Shown piece by piece: positions 34,212 through 44,489 of a DNA stretch of 64,000 nt. Each line of letters starts with the position of its first letter. Position 1 is the first letter of the stretch. The stretch comes from an uncultured Porphyromonadaceae bacterium (lineage in GTDB: Bacteria > Bacteroidota > Bacteroidia > Bacteroidales > Muribaculaceae). The stretch covers positions 1 through 64,000 of the forward strand of contig USMC01000004.1 in NCBI GenBank assembly GCA_900555715.1, read 5' to 3'. The translations under genes were made by a program, and so were the position numbers. The notes beneath the pieces were generated by a model that did not search any database, was not told the DNA's origin, and saw only the letters and a program-made list of their open reading frames with translations.

Positions 34212-35237
34212 ATGGCAGTAGTATCAATCATTGACGACGAAGACAAAAGATACGAATATCTGGTAGACAGCTCTCTTCCGCCCATCGGTAAGGGCGGCAT
34301 GGGAACAGTGTTCCGCGGTGTACGTGTGGACAGGGATAACCCCGAAAACAGGAAGGATGTGGCGGTTAAGTTCATCCATGAAGGCGAATCCGCTATTCTC
34401 GACCGAGAGCGCCGCTCCGCCAATATAGTTATACACAGCGACAACGTCGTTGAAATGATGGGCTTCATCACCATGACTGTTCAGACGGCAAAAGGTATGC
34501 TTGAGCGCCATTTTGTTGTCAGTGAGTTGCTCAACGGCGTGAGTCTTCTAAATCTTGTCAAAGGCGTCACCAAAGACATCAACGGAAACGACTTCGAATA
34601 TGCAAAGATGCTCTTCCAGCGTTTCCGGATCGACCGTCGCCAGTTCGTCATCGATGTTGTGGGTCAGGTGCTTAAAGGTCTTGAGGACATCCATCGCGCC
34701 GGATATATGCACCGCGATATAGACCCGAGCAATATCATGATTACTGACAAGGGGCAGGTCAAGATCATCGACTTCGGTATAGCCAAGAAGTTCGGCAGCG
34801 GTGCCGACTATGCCGAGGCCGCCATGAAGGGTGCCACACAGTACGGCATGGGCATGGGAAAAGTGATGTATGCCAGCCCTGAGGTGTTCATGGGCGAGCT
34901 CGACAAGCAGGACGCGCGTGCCGACCTCTATTCAGTCGGTATCATGATCTACGCCCTCACTGTCGGACATCTGCCCTTCAGCGGTACTGTGACCGAAATC
35001 ACTGTCAAGAAAGCTACCAAGCCTATACCTGTTGAAGACATCGAAGACTCGCATCTGCGCAGTGTTGTCAAGAACTCTACCGATGTTGAGCCCTCGAAGC
35101 GATATGGCTCCGCGCAGCAGTTCCACGACGACCTTGTCAACGCAGACTCGCCGAACTCGCGTGGAAAACTGATTGCTATCGCAATAGTGGCAGCTCTCGC
35201 TGTCGGGGCTGTGATAGCTGCTGCAGTAATGCTATGA
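34212..35237 (+). CDS. Membrane-anchored Ser/Thr protein kinase
   Basis: Product of 341 residues with a bacterial Hanks-type kinase domain at about 20-310: glycine loop GKGGMG (26-31), catalytic Lys53 in VAVK, HRDIDPSN (167-174) with Asp169 as base, DFG at 187-189, and SPE at 222-224. The usual Lys two residues after the HRD Asp is Asp171, a variation that may affect activity. A C-terminal membrane span (about 319-340) ends the protein with no extracytoplasmic domain, so signal sensing must come from partners. Lies 86 bases after the first FHA gene. Confidence 0.9.
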   Translation: MAVVSIIDDEDKRYEYLVDSSLPPIGKGGMGTVFRGVRVDRDNPENRKDVAVKFIHEGESAILDRERRSANIVIHSDNVVEMMGFITMTVQTAKGMLERHFVVSELLNGVSLLNLVKGVTKDINGNDFEYAKMLFQRFRIDRRQFVIDVVGQVLKGLEDIHRAGYMHRDIDPSNIMITDKGQVKIIDFGIAKKFGSGADYAEAAMKGATQYGMGMGKVMYASPEVFMGELDKQDARADLYSVGIMIYALTVGHLPFSGTVTEITVKKATKPIPVEDIEDSHLRSVVKNSTDVEPSKRYGSAQQFHDDLVNADSPNSRGKLIAIAIVAALAVGAVIAAAVML

Positions 35238-35263
35238 TGCACAATTAATAACAATATAAAGTG

Positions 35264-38200
35264 ATGATAATTAACAACCGAAATATTTCACGCAGCCTCA
35301 CATTGCTGGCTGCAGTTCTTCTTACGTCTTTTGCTGCCGCGGCGCAGCAGTATATCGATAAAGGAGAAGCGCGAGCTACATATCCGTCTACGGCTCGTGT
35401 CGATGGAAATACTGTCCATATCCAGAAAGGCGACGTGGTTACGTACGAGGTGACGCTCGACGACAATGTTACGACTATAAACCGAGTGGTGCTTAACGAA
35501 TTACCTTCGATTGCCGTTATCAGCCGCGACAATTATGAGTTCGCCGACCATAAACTGCGGTTTGAATATACATATGATACCGAGAGAACCTATAGCAGCC
35601 GCTATATTGCAGTAGAAGTTTCCGGAGAGGAGCAGCAGTGGCGCTATACAATTCCCCAGACTCTTGTAGTCGATCCAGACATAACACTGACTATCACTGC
35701 TAACCAGGAGTGGGGCGTACTGTCGGATAATCACATTCTCCTCACAGCTAACGTGAGCACCGGAAATGAGGGATGGAATTTCAGATGGCACACCGGTGCG
35801 ACAACGCCGACCCTTGACTATGCGCCCCACAACGGCGGAAGCGATGTGCAAAATGCCGGCGTGAGCGTGACAGCGACGCGCCAGAGCGATAACTTCACGC
35901 TTGAAGCCTCATACAGTATCAGAGTATATCCGCAACCGCAGATTATCGGTGATGCTGTGTTGACTTCGTCGGCAAGTGTTGTCTTCTCAGGAGCTACTGT
36001 ACGGTATACTGCGCCTCAGGTGTCGGGCGGCAATAGCGATGGTTGGGAATATATCTGGACAGAAGCCGGAGCTATTGCAGGAAATCCTGCGGTAGCAGAG
36101 AATCGTTTGTCCACTGAATCTACCGAAGGAAGAGATTTTACTACCGCAGTACGAATCAGAAATGTCGGTCCGGATGGTTCAGTCTGGCTTAATGAGTATT
36201 TTACAACGAGAGTTAAGGCATGGCCGCAGCCGGTAGCTTCGCTCGAATGTCCTTATGATGAGTGTTTTGATGGAATACCGTTTGACGCATTTATTGTTAC
36301 TGCTGGTGGCGATCCTGAAGCATGGAATTATTCTTGGAATCTTGATGGAACAACTCTAATGGGTGAGAAGGATCGTAGATTTCCGACATCCGGTAGCGAT
36401 ACAAATGGTACCAGACACAATCTGACAGCTTATGCTTCAAATAATCCTGAAGGTATTAATGAACCATTCGATTGGTTTAATACTTATATTTTTACGTCAT
36501 ATCCTGAACCTATTTTTGGAGGGCAGACGGGCGAGTTATCTGCATTCAGTGGTCAGGAATTCACTTTGTGGGGGCAGGCTGAAGGAGGTAAGCCTGGCGC
36601 TTGGAGGTTTGAATGGACATGCGACGGTGAACAGATTACTAACGATTCTGAGTGGCTTACCACCAGTCTTTTTAACGATGGCACTCTGCCTGTTGAACAT
36701 ACATTCAGACTGCATGCTACTGCTTTTAACTCAATTTACGGTGTTGGACATGATTATGTATTCCCTGTAATAATATATCCTGAACCAAAAGTTGTTCTGC
36801 CCGATGTTGCCACGGAGATAATCAAAAATGAAAGGATTGAGATTCCTCTGAGTGTTTCAGGCGGCGATCCGAACGCGTGGTCCTATATATGGAGGATCGA
36901 CGGCGCTACACAGCCGGAAACCAGTTCTACTTTTGCTTTCACTCCGACAACCAGGGGTCGATACACTGTGACAGCCGAGGTCATCAACTCCCCCAGTCTG
37001 ATATACTCGCCGTATAATGAAACGTTTACTTTCAACTTTACGGTTTATGACGAGCCGACACTTGCAGTTGAAGGTAACGGATCGAACGATGTAATCACAT
37101 GCGACGGCAGGAATACGCGCATGGCTGTGCGCGGTGTCGGTAGCGGCACGTGGACTTATCAGTGGTATGAGGACGCTGCTGAAATCGCCGGTGAAACCAA
37201 CCGTGACATCAATGTCGTTCTTGATAATCCCGGAACTGATCCCATCACAAAAACTTATCGTGTCGTGGCGCACTACAAAGGCGGTGAGACACCGTATGAA
37301 CAGGTATTCAACGTCACCATCTATCCGCGGCCGAATGTAGTTCAGGAAAGCAGCGTTGTCAACGTTTATTATGACAGAAATGTCTATCTGAATGTGGAGC
37401 CTTCGGGCGGTAATCCCGCCGGATGGGATTATACATGGTATATCGACGGCTCAGTTGTATCAAATAGCCAGAAGAACTTAGAATATTCTGCCGGCATTAA
37501 TAATAAAAGGACATGCATAGTAGAGGTTTTCGTCCGTAACCGCGGCAATGGCGAAGAATGGTATAAGCAGAAAAAGTTCAGCTTCACTGTCAACCGATAC
37601 ACGACAGGCAGTGTGAATTTCTCGCAACCTTATGCTGATTATAACGGTTTTATCAGCCAGACGCTTAGCGCAATTCCTGTTGAAGGTTATCCTGATGGAT
37701 GGACTTTTGAGTGGACCAAAGACGGAGTATTTGTCGGAACCGGTCAAAATATGCATGTCGAATATGAAAACAATACGGATTATGCATATTCGACAGTCTA
37801 CGAGGTAAGAGCGAAGAACGCTATAGGCGATGATATAGGCTATAATCAGTTACATACATATAAGATTTATGTATGGCCCAAGATCACCACACCTGATGAC
37901 ATAAGAGTTGTGAAGGGCTCCGACATGCAGGAAGTCGAAGCAATTGTCAGCGGCGACGAGATTGTCGCATCGGTAACGCCTGCTAAGGGTGGTTACAATT
38001 ATTATAGTCCGAGCAACAATCGCAATGCCTGGACTTACGACTGGACTGTCAGCGGTTCCTACACCGGCTATGACAACACCAGCACGGAAATATACACCAC
38101 CCTTTCGCGTCCATATTCAGAAGAGATGAGCTACGGCGACGTCACGATACGCGCACAAATCAGCAATACCGCCGCTTACCAGCAGCAGACATGGTTCAGC

Positions 38201-38842
38201 GAAACCTACGAAAAAATGATTCATGTCTATACTGCTCCTCTGACTCCTCGCCAGCTCGTCCGCAAGGGCGACGGCACTACCGGTACGCTTATAGTGCTTG
38301 CCGGCGGCGGGTTTAATGACGACAGATTGCGCGAACTCAGCTATGAGTTTGTGTTCGGCTACACCGACCGCAATTCGGGTCAGATGTACGATATGCCTGC
38401 CACCGAAGAGCGGTTCTATCGCTTCGGTCCAAGCGAGCTTAACGATTACAACAAGCGTTTCTATGTCTACGCTCAGTGGAGATACAACGACGGTTCTGTT
38501 GTCAAGAGCGGTCTTCGCTATCTTGACGGCTATTCTGATGACAACTATGGCTTCAACAACTCCATCCTCGGCGGTGGCGGTCGTGGCGACAACAGTGGTG
38601 TAGGCAGCATAGGCGTCGGAGAAATTTCAATCAGCTCGCGCGGCTTCGCAGCAGAGCTCAGCGAACCTGCCGCAGCTTCTGTCAGCGTCCGCACCACATC
38701 GGGACAGCTTGTATTCTCGCGCAGCTATGCAGCCGCTACGTCGTTCGATGAGGCATTCGACCATGATTTCGTACCAGGAATCTACATTGTCACCGTTCAG
38801 GCAGGCGCAAGTGTTGAAACAAAGAAAATAGTAATCCGATAA
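35264..38842 (+). CDS. Large secreted Ig-like repeat protein with T9SS-like tail
   Basis: About 1192 residues with a signal peptide (to about AAAAQ). I count nine tandem domains of about 95-110 residues, each with a G-x-W-x-[Y/F]-x-W core (e.g. GWEYIW, AWNYSW, AWRFEW, AWSYIW, TWTYQW, GWDYTW, GWTFEW, AWTYDW). The final ~70 residues (VSVRTTSGQLVFSRSY, PGIYIVTVQAG, KKIVIR) look like a type A T9SS sorting domain, implying export across the outer membrane and surface attachment. The start at 35264 (ATG) is preferred to the GTG before it. The segment 36.2-36.9 kb is more AT-rich than its neighbours, suggesting repeat exchange. Role is probably adhesion or sensing; no catalytic motif seen. Confidence 0.75.
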   Translation: MIINNRNISRSLTLLAAVLLTSFAAAAQQYIDKGEARATYPSTARVDGNTVHIQKGDVVTYEVTLDDNVTTINRVVLNELPSIAVISRDNYEFADHKLRFEYTYDTERTYSSRYIAVEVSGEEQQWRYTIPQTLVVDPDITLTITANQEWGVLSDNHILLTANVSTGNEGWNFRWHTGATTPTLDYAPHNGGSDVQNAGVSVTATRQSDNFTLEASYSIRVYPQPQIIGDAVLTSSASVVFSGATVRYTAPQVSGGNSDGWEYIWTEAGAIAGNPAVAENRLSTESTEGRDFTTAVRIRNVGPDGSVWLNEYFTTRVKAWPQPVASLECPYDECFDGIPFDAFIVTAGGDPEAWNYSWNLDGTTLMGEKDRRFPTSGSDTNGTRHNLTAYASNNPEGINEPFDWFNTYIFTSYPEPIFGGQTGELSAFSGQEFTLWGQAEGGKPGAWRFEWTCDGEQITNDSEWLTTSLFNDGTLPVEHTFRLHATAFNSIYGVGHDYVFPVIIYPEPKVVLPDVATEIIKNERIEIPLSVSGGDPNAWSYIWRIDGATQPETSSTFAFTPTTRGRYTVTAEVINSPSLIYSPYNETFTFNFTVYDEPTLAVEGNGSNDVITCDGRNTRMAVRGVGSGTWTYQWYEDAAEIAGETNRDINVVLDNPGTDPITKTYRVVAHYKGGETPYEQVFNVTIYPRPNVVQESSVVNVYYDRNVYLNVEPSGGNPAGWDYTWYIDGSVVSNSQKNLEYSAGINNKRTCIVEVFVRNRGNGEEWYKQKKFSFTVNRYTTGSVNFSQPYADYNGFISQTLSAIPVEGYPDGWTFEWTKDGVFVGTGQNMHVEYENNTDYAYSTVYEVRAKNAIGDDIGYNQLHTYKIYVWPKITTPDDIRVVKGSDMQEVEAIVSGDEIVASVTPAKGGYNYYSPSNNRNAWTYDWTVSGSYTGYDNTSTEIYTTLSRPYSEEMSYGDVTIRAQISNTAAYQQQTWFSETYEKMIHVYTAPLTPRQLVRKGDGTTGTLIVLAGGGFNDDRLRELSYEFVFGYTDRNSGQMYDMPATEERFYRFGPSELNDYNKRFYVYAQWRYNDGSVVKSGLRYLDGYSDDNYGFNNSILGGGGRGDNSGVGSIGVGEISISSRGFAAELSEPAAASVSVRTTSGQLVFSRSYAAATSFDEAFDHDFVPGIYIVTVQAGASVETKKIVIR

Positions 38843-38854
38843 AGCCACGACATA

Positions 38855-40453
38855 ATGAAAAAGATCATAAAAACCATAATAGCTCTTATGTCGCTGGCTC
38901 CTGTGTTTACAGCCGCGGCAGCAGTTCCCGACAACACGGAGCTCCGTCACGCCAATCTGGCAGCACTGAGTCTCGTGCAGAGCTATGGCAGCAATGTCAC
39001 CGTCAGCACCGACGAAAAAGAGGAGCTTTTCCGCAATCTGTTCAAAGATGGCAACACACAGGTCTATAACGACCTTCTCGGTCTTGCGCCAAGCAGGTCG
39101 AAAACCGTCAGCGTCGATGAGTATGTGAAATTGCTCAAGGACGTCAACGGTACTCTGGTCGACATACGCAACATACGCTCCGGCGCTGTAGAGGACGGCG
39201 GCGACTGCTGGCTCATGACAGTGAATTTCGATAAGTCGATGTTCTATGTCCTTCGCTCGCGAGCCATTCTGCGCAGCTCCGACTACTATGGCGTCGACTA
39301 CAAGATGACAGCACAGATTGAAGTTGCGAAGGACAGCACGCATACAAGCGTGTTCCGCTCGATCGACGGCAAGATAGACAGCAAGATGCCTCCGCTGGAA
39401 CCGGGATTCAGATACCTTGTCCCGTCGGAAAATAAAAAAGACAGGAAACGCGACACTTTAGTGACCGTCAACGGCAAGCCGCTGCGCTTCAACAAGTCGC
39501 ATCAGGCTTTCCTTCCCGAAGGAAAACTGAAACTAAGCTATCCTGATCCGGATATGAAGCTGAAGCTCGTCGCCCCCGATCCTTCTAATCCGCTGCAGTG
39601 CAAGGTGAAGTTCACCCCGCGCCACTGGCGTCTGCGTCCCTACTACGATATGGCTTTAGACGGCGCCTACACCATCGACGCTCCCGAGGGCTTCGAGACA
39701 ACGAGCTCCGGAATGGATGCCGGTCTCGACATCGGCTATTGTTTCGGCAGCCGCAAGTTCCGCATGGGCATTTTCTTCGGTGCCGGTATCTCAACGGGCA
39801 AATTCGACATATCCGCCACCGGGCTCAACTATAACTATTCCGCTTATAGCGATGCCGATATGGACGGCGAAGACTATCAGCGCTACTATGAAATCGAGCG
39901 CACCGGAATGTCGGTGAAGACAAATCATATAGCTGTACCGCTTTATTTAGAGTTCGAAATCCGTCCGTCGCGACGCTTCTCGATCTATCTCCATGCCGGT
40001 GCGAAAGGCTATCTCAACATGGGTTCGAAGATTGAAAACGCCGATGCCAGCCTGTACAGCTACGGCATCTATCCGCAGTACGACAACCTGCGCATGGACG
40101 AAAGCTGGCTCAACGGTTTCGGCGATGCTCAGATGACGATAGCCGACTATCATGGCGACGAAATTTTCAACAGTATTGCTGCAGATGCTATGGGCGGTCT
40201 CGGTCTTCGCCTGTTGCTTTTCGGTCCGCTGTCGCTCGACGTAGGTGCAACGTATATGCATACCATCATCAACCGAATCAACGATGATACGAACTATGAT
40301 GGCTTCCGTCCTGAAGGACAAATATCGCAGTGGATGGCTCCGGTGACATATACCGTTTCCGGCGGACAGGTTTATAGCAACCTTCTTACAAATTACTGCA
40401 AGATCAAGACGAGCCCGCTGCGTCTGCATATCGGTCTTACATTCAAATTTTAA
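38855..40453 (+). CDS. Probable outer-membrane beta-barrel protein
   Basis: Product of 532 residues with a signal peptide (about 1-24). The N-terminal half is soluble with no recognised domain. The C-terminal half, from about residue 250, alternates hydrophobic and polar residues and ends LRLHIGLTFKF, an aromatic C-terminus typical of outer-membrane barrels handled by BAM. Follows the Ig-repeat gene by 12 bases, so it may be its surface partner or anchor. Family not recognised. Confidence 0.6.
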   Translation: MKKIIKTIIALMSLAPVFTAAAAVPDNTELRHANLAALSLVQSYGSNVTVSTDEKEELFRNLFKDGNTQVYNDLLGLAPSRSKTVSVDEYVKLLKDVNGTLVDIRNIRSGAVEDGGDCWLMTVNFDKSMFYVLRSRAILRSSDYYGVDYKMTAQIEVAKDSTHTSVFRSIDGKIDSKMPPLEPGFRYLVPSENKKDRKRDTLVTVNGKPLRFNKSHQAFLPEGKLKLSYPDPDMKLKLVAPDPSNPLQCKVKFTPRHWRLRPYYDMALDGAYTIDAPEGFETTSSGMDAGLDIGYCFGSRKFRMGIFFGAGISTGKFDISATGLNYNYSAYSDADMDGEDYQRYYEIERTGMSVKTNHIAVPLYLEFEIRPSRRFSIYLHAGAKGYLNMGSKIENADASLYSYGIYPQYDNLRMDESWLNGFGDAQMTIADYHGDEIFNSIAADAMGGLGLRLLLFGPLSLDVGATYMHTIINRINDDTNYDGFRPEGQISQWMAPVTYTVSGGQVYSNLLTNYCKIKTSPLRLHIGLTFKF

Positions 40454-40485
40454 ACTTCGATATAAAATACCAATCATATAAGAGA

Positions 40486-41370
40486 ATGGAAAAACAGTTC
40501 AAATGCCAGGCATGCGGACATGTGTTCACAGCCGATACTAATAAATATGTGACATGCCCCAACTGCGAGTCGGACAATGTAGCTATCGACAACGGGTCGA
40601 AGAAGATAATTCCCATTGTCGGCGGCATTGTCGGCGGTTTAGTTGTGCTCGCCGGCGTGTTCTTCGGCGTCAAATATCTCAAAGACCGTCCGTCGGAAGA
40701 TACAGGGTATGACACTCCTGCTATTACGACGCCTACCGTCGAAAATACGACCTCCGAAGAAACAGAAACGGAAGTGCCTAAGGAAATTATGGAGAATCTG
40801 CCGGCTTCTGTCAGCATCAATAACACTCAGCCCGTCTATAACGCCTCAACCGGCAAGTACTCGATTCAGTTGAATGTTACTGTAGAAAAAATCGAGGGCT
40901 ATACTCTGAAAATCGAAGCTCTCAGCTACGAGAACGGATCGCTTGTAGAAAGCAGTGCCGACGGCAAATTCACCAAGCTGCCTCCTGCTACAAGTGCCGC
41001 CAATCCCGACGGTTTCTATGTGTTCAGGGTAGAAGTGCACAAGGATGGCAAAGTTGCCAAGACGGAAGAAAAGCTTATCCCCGGTTTCCGCAAGGTTGAG
41101 AGCAACATCAAGAAAATCACGGCTCTCGAAGTGCAGAATCTCATCAACAGCGGTATAACAGCTGCCGACCTTCAGAAGAACAAGGGCTTTGCATCATCTG
41201 TTTCGGTGTCCTGCACCAACCCCAAGGACGGCTACGCTCCCAACAACTTCAGCAAGCTGCTTAAAGACCTCCACATGGGAACTATAACAGCTGTTCAGGT
41301 GAGCAATGTGAACTACAACTCAATGAATCAGATAAACAACATCACCGTCACTGTTACGTGGGCGGATTAA
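40486..41370 (+). CDS. Zinc-ribbon membrane protein
   Basis: Product of 294 residues. An N-terminal zinc ribbon (CQACGHVF, CPNCESDN; Cys at about 8, 11, 25, 28) faces the cytoplasm. One membrane span follows at about 40-64, then a Thr/Glu-rich linker and a C-terminal periplasmic domain of about 180 residues with no recognised family. The layout, a cytoplasmic nucleic-acid or protein-binding head joined to an envelope domain, suggests signal transfer. It begins 32 bases after the barrel gene and is 2 bases from the next. Confidence 0.7.
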   Translation: MEKQFKCQACGHVFTADTNKYVTCPNCESDNVAIDNGSKKIIPIVGGIVGGLVVLAGVFFGVKYLKDRPSEDTGYDTPAITTPTVENTTSEETETEVPKEIMENLPASVSINNTQPVYNASTGKYSIQLNVTVEKIEGYTLKIEALSYENGSLVESSADGKFTKLPPATSAANPDGFYVFRVEVHKDGKVAKTEEKLIPGFRKVESNIKKITALEVQNLINSGITAADLQKNKGFASSVSVSCTNPKDGYAPNNFSKLLKDLHMGTITAVQVSNVNYNSMNQINNITVTVTWAD

Positions 41371-41372
41371 CA

Positions 41373-42053
41373 ATGAAGACTGCTATGAAAAAATATATTG
41401 CAGCCGTCGTGGCGATGCTTATGCTGAGCTTCGCCTCCCAAGCCCGCATATTCAAATTCATCTATATCGTCCACGACAACAAGACAGATATCGCTGCGCT
41501 GACGCGTTTTCTTGAAGACGAGGTGGGTGACCTCGAATATGAGGAAGAAGATGAAGCTTCCAAAAACCGTACGATTGTCTATCTCTCGTCGGACGATAAG
41601 CCCATTATAGCTAATATGGACTCAGGCAATGCCGCCAACGCTTCTATGAGCCAGAGCATTATTGAAGAGCTTAATAACCGTACCTATCATTTTGCCAATA
41701 CAGATTTTGACAAAACGCAGACAATCGATCTTCTGGCTGCCAACGATTTTATGGATTCGGAAGGCAAGCTCAATGCCGATCTTGTGAAGTTTGAATTCTA
41801 TGTCACTCCCGACACCTGGAATGTGGCCTCGAATTATATAGCTTCGATCTACTATGCCCTCGGCATCGACCGTTTCTATGACAAGAATAGCCCGGACTAT
41901 TCACATTCACTGTCGTTTAAAATCTACTTCCCGTCGCTCGACGACATGCGCGGCTGCAGAGGCAAAGACGACAAGTTCTTTGGCGAAGAAAATCCTAACA
42001 ACATTAACACCCTTCTTACAGTTGCCGACTTTGTCGGCACCTATCAAAAATAA
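41373..42053 (+). CDS. Secreted protein of unknown function
   Basis: Product of 226 residues from the ATG at 41373, 2 bases after the zinc-ribbon stop. Signal peptide about 1-28 (VVAMLMLSFASQA). Mature part contains IFKFIYIVHDNKTDIAALTRFLEDEV and an acidic Glu stretch, then FYVTPDTWNVASNYIASIYYALGIDRFYD. No known domain recognised. Its placement before the VWA gene suggests a periplasmic partner. Confidence 0.65.
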   Translation: MKTAMKKYIAAVVAMLMLSFASQARIFKFIYIVHDNKTDIAALTRFLEDEVGDLEYEEEDEASKNRTIVYLSSDDKPIIANMDSGNAANASMSQSIIEELNNRTYHFANTDFDKTQTIDLLAANDFMDSEGKLNADLVKFEFYVTPDTWNVASNYIASIYYALGIDRFYDKNSPDYSHSLSFKIYFPSLDDMRGCRGKDDKFFGEENPNNINTLLTVADFVGTYQK

Positions 42054-42061
42054 ACCCAATT

Positions 42062-44473
42062 ATGAAGCTTAGAAAGCACATATTATCTGTTCTTCTGTTC
42101 GGTTTCGGACTTGTGTCCTTTGCCGATACCACTCTGCCGTCGAAGGTAGAGGCATTCATGCCCAACGTGCTGATGCAGCGCCTTGTGTACGAGAAAGATG
42201 CAGACGCGATGGTAAAGCGCGGTGACTGGGGTCAGGCAAATGCCCCTGCAAATAAAAAACACTGGGTCGTATACAGCGACCGCGACGGAAACACAACCTA
42301 CTCATCACCTTCCAAAGGCGCTGCCTACGATAAGCTCGATTTTGCAGAGAAGGTGATCATTGCAAAGATTCAGAACGGTTTCGCTCTCGTATATTCCGAT
42401 CCTAAATATCCGACATGGCCCGCCTATAGCGAAAAAGCCAAGACGCGCGGCTGGATTCCTATGGATAAACTGCTTCTGTGGCAGTCGTGCCCTACCGACG
42501 ACAAGGGTATCTATCAGAAGGCACTTCTCGCAGCCAATCTTGAGGCTAAATCTACGAATAATCTCGGCAGCAGCTATTCTAATCCGGAGACAAAGAGTAA
42601 TCCTCAGCCTATTATGACTACGATGGATTTCTATTATGTAATGAAAAAGGATCCTGCTACCGGACTGAAACTGATTTCCAACCAGCTTCTTCTCGATGAG
42701 AATGCTAAATCTGAGCTTTATGGCTGGGTGGCAGACAACTCTTTTGTGCCCTGGAACCAGCGTTCCTGCCTTGAGCCTAACTGGCGTCCGAGCGATGTCA
42801 GCTACTTCAACTCGCCCGACGGAAAGCCGTATCCTGTCTATCCTGATGTGGCGATGAAAGAAGCTCCTGCAACGACATATCGTTATGGTGTGGCTAACCC
42901 TGCTGATAAGATGAACTCCACGAAATTCCGTATGCTTCCCACACGTGCACGTTTCCCTATTCTGGACCTCACAGAAGCTGAGAAGAATTATAAGAACGTC
43001 TATAAGTGTACCACTTTCGGCGGAGCAGGTCTGAGTGTTATCAACGACGACGACACAAAGAAGGATAAGGCATACGAAAAGCTGCAGCAGTCCATCGAGA
43101 AAATCCGTAACATCAACATCATTTTCGTTATCGACGGTACTCGCTCAATGGAGCGCTATTTCCCCTCGGTGAAAGAAGCTATTAAGAGCGGTATACAGTA
43201 TTTCGACCCGAACCGTTTCAACATGCGTGTCGGGGTGGTAATCTACCGCGACTATGCCGACGGCGAGTTCCTCACCGAAAGCGTGCCTCTGACAAACGCT
43301 AACAATCCGCAGCTTCAGTCGTTTCTCGACACTGCCGGTAAATATGGAGCCAAGAGTTCCTCGAACGACCATACCGCAGAAGAAGCCCTCTACAAAGGTC
43401 TTGAGGTGGCTTCCGATGCTGCCGGAATGGGTTACAACAAAGAGCAGTCGAATGTAATCGTTGTCGTCGGCGACTGCGGTAATGCTGAAAGCGATACCAA
43501 GTGCATTTCTAAGGAAGATATTGTGAAACGTCTCGCCGACAACAATGTGTCTGTGCTGTCGTTCCAGGTCCGCAGCCAGGCATCTGCTGCATGGGAGCTT
43601 TTCAACGATCAGATGTGCGACATTATCAGAGACAACCTTACAGAGCAGTATCGCCGTCTCTACGCCGACATCAATCCTAAGTTTAAACCGCTTGGCAACG
43701 GTTACGATTTCACAAGCAATACAAATTATGAATTTCTTGTAGGTTCCATCCGTTTCCCCGAGAATTTAGGCAGCGAGATGAGCGCATCGCTTTTAGCAAA
43801 GCTCATTGAGGAAAAAATCGGTAAATTCTCCGAAGCAGTCCTCACTCAGATCGAAATGGCTAAGAGCGGTGACCCCAACGTTGCTCTTGCGATGAGAGGC
43901 GACGGCAGTCAGCAGGATATTCAGATCCGCAAGGCATTCGTCATCAGCCGTATCGGCAAGGAAGCCGCCGACGCTCTTGAAAAGAATGGCGTTACACTCA
44001 CCTTCACGGGCTATGCTCCCAAAACTGACTCGCAGAACCGCAATCTGTGGCAGCCCGTCGCATTTATGTCGCGTGAGGAACTTGAAGAACTTATGGATCG
44101 CCTCAAGATTGTCCGAGACAACGCTAATCCCGAAGGTGACCGTAAACCGTATGTCGACGCCATCAAAGCTCTGATACGCGTTATGGTTCCGGATGTGACG
44201 AATAAGGATATGGATGAGATGGGCATCTCAGAGGTCATGCGTCTCGCCGCAGGTCTTAATGAAGCTTCGTCGTCCGTAACAGACCATACGCTCACAGAAA
44301 TTCAGGATGCACGTGTAGTACCCGATGATGCTTACTCAATGATTATAAGCAAGTTCATCGAAAGATACGACAAGCTCGATCATGTCGTACTGAAAAACAA
44401 GAAATATCCTTATACCTACAAAGACCTCAGCGGTCATACGTTCTACTGGATTCCCGTCGAGGATCTGCCCTAA
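42062..44473 (+). CDS. Secreted TssR-like VWA-domain protein
   Basis: Product of 803 residues with a signal peptide (about 1-21). The N-terminal half (about 30-340) is unassigned. A von Willebrand A-like domain begins near residue 350: FVIDGTRSM at 356-363 is the MIDAS position, reading D-G-T-R-S instead of D-x-S-x-S, and VVIYRDYADGE, VIVVVGDCGN and SVLSFQVRS follow. The pattern recalls the Bacteroidetes T6SS protein TssR (VWA part), recognised from memory and not by search. No T6SS core gene is near. Probably periplasmic, working with the adjacent ABC transporter. Confidence 0.6.
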   Translation: MKLRKHILSVLLFGFGLVSFADTTLPSKVEAFMPNVLMQRLVYEKDADAMVKRGDWGQANAPANKKHWVVYSDRDGNTTYSSPSKGAAYDKLDFAEKVIIAKIQNGFALVYSDPKYPTWPAYSEKAKTRGWIPMDKLLLWQSCPTDDKGIYQKALLAANLEAKSTNNLGSSYSNPETKSNPQPIMTTMDFYYVMKKDPATGLKLISNQLLLDENAKSELYGWVADNSFVPWNQRSCLEPNWRPSDVSYFNSPDGKPYPVYPDVAMKEAPATTYRYGVANPADKMNSTKFRMLPTRARFPILDLTEAEKNYKNVYKCTTFGGAGLSVINDDDTKKDKAYEKLQQSIEKIRNINIIFVIDGTRSMERYFPSVKEAIKSGIQYFDPNRFNMRVGVVIYRDYADGEFLTESVPLTNANNPQLQSFLDTAGKYGAKSSSNDHTAEEALYKGLEVASDAAGMGYNKEQSNVIVVVGDCGNAESDTKCISKEDIVKRLADNNVSVLSFQVRSQASAAWELFNDQMCDIIRDNLTEQYRRLYADINPKFKPLGNGYDFTSNTNYEFLVGSIRFPENLGSEMSASLLAKLIEEKIGKFSEAVLTQIEMAKSGDPNVALAMRGDGSQQDIQIRKAFVISRIGKEAADALEKNGVTLTFTGYAPKTDSQNRNLWQPVAFMSREELEELMDRLKIVRDNANPEGDRKPYVDAIKALIRVMVPDVTNKDMDEMGISEVMRLAAGLNEASSSVTDHTLTEIQDARVVPDDAYSMIISKFIERYDKLDHVVLKNKKYPYTYKDLSGHTFYWIPVEDLP

Positions 44474-44489
44474 ATAAATGGAATAAGAA

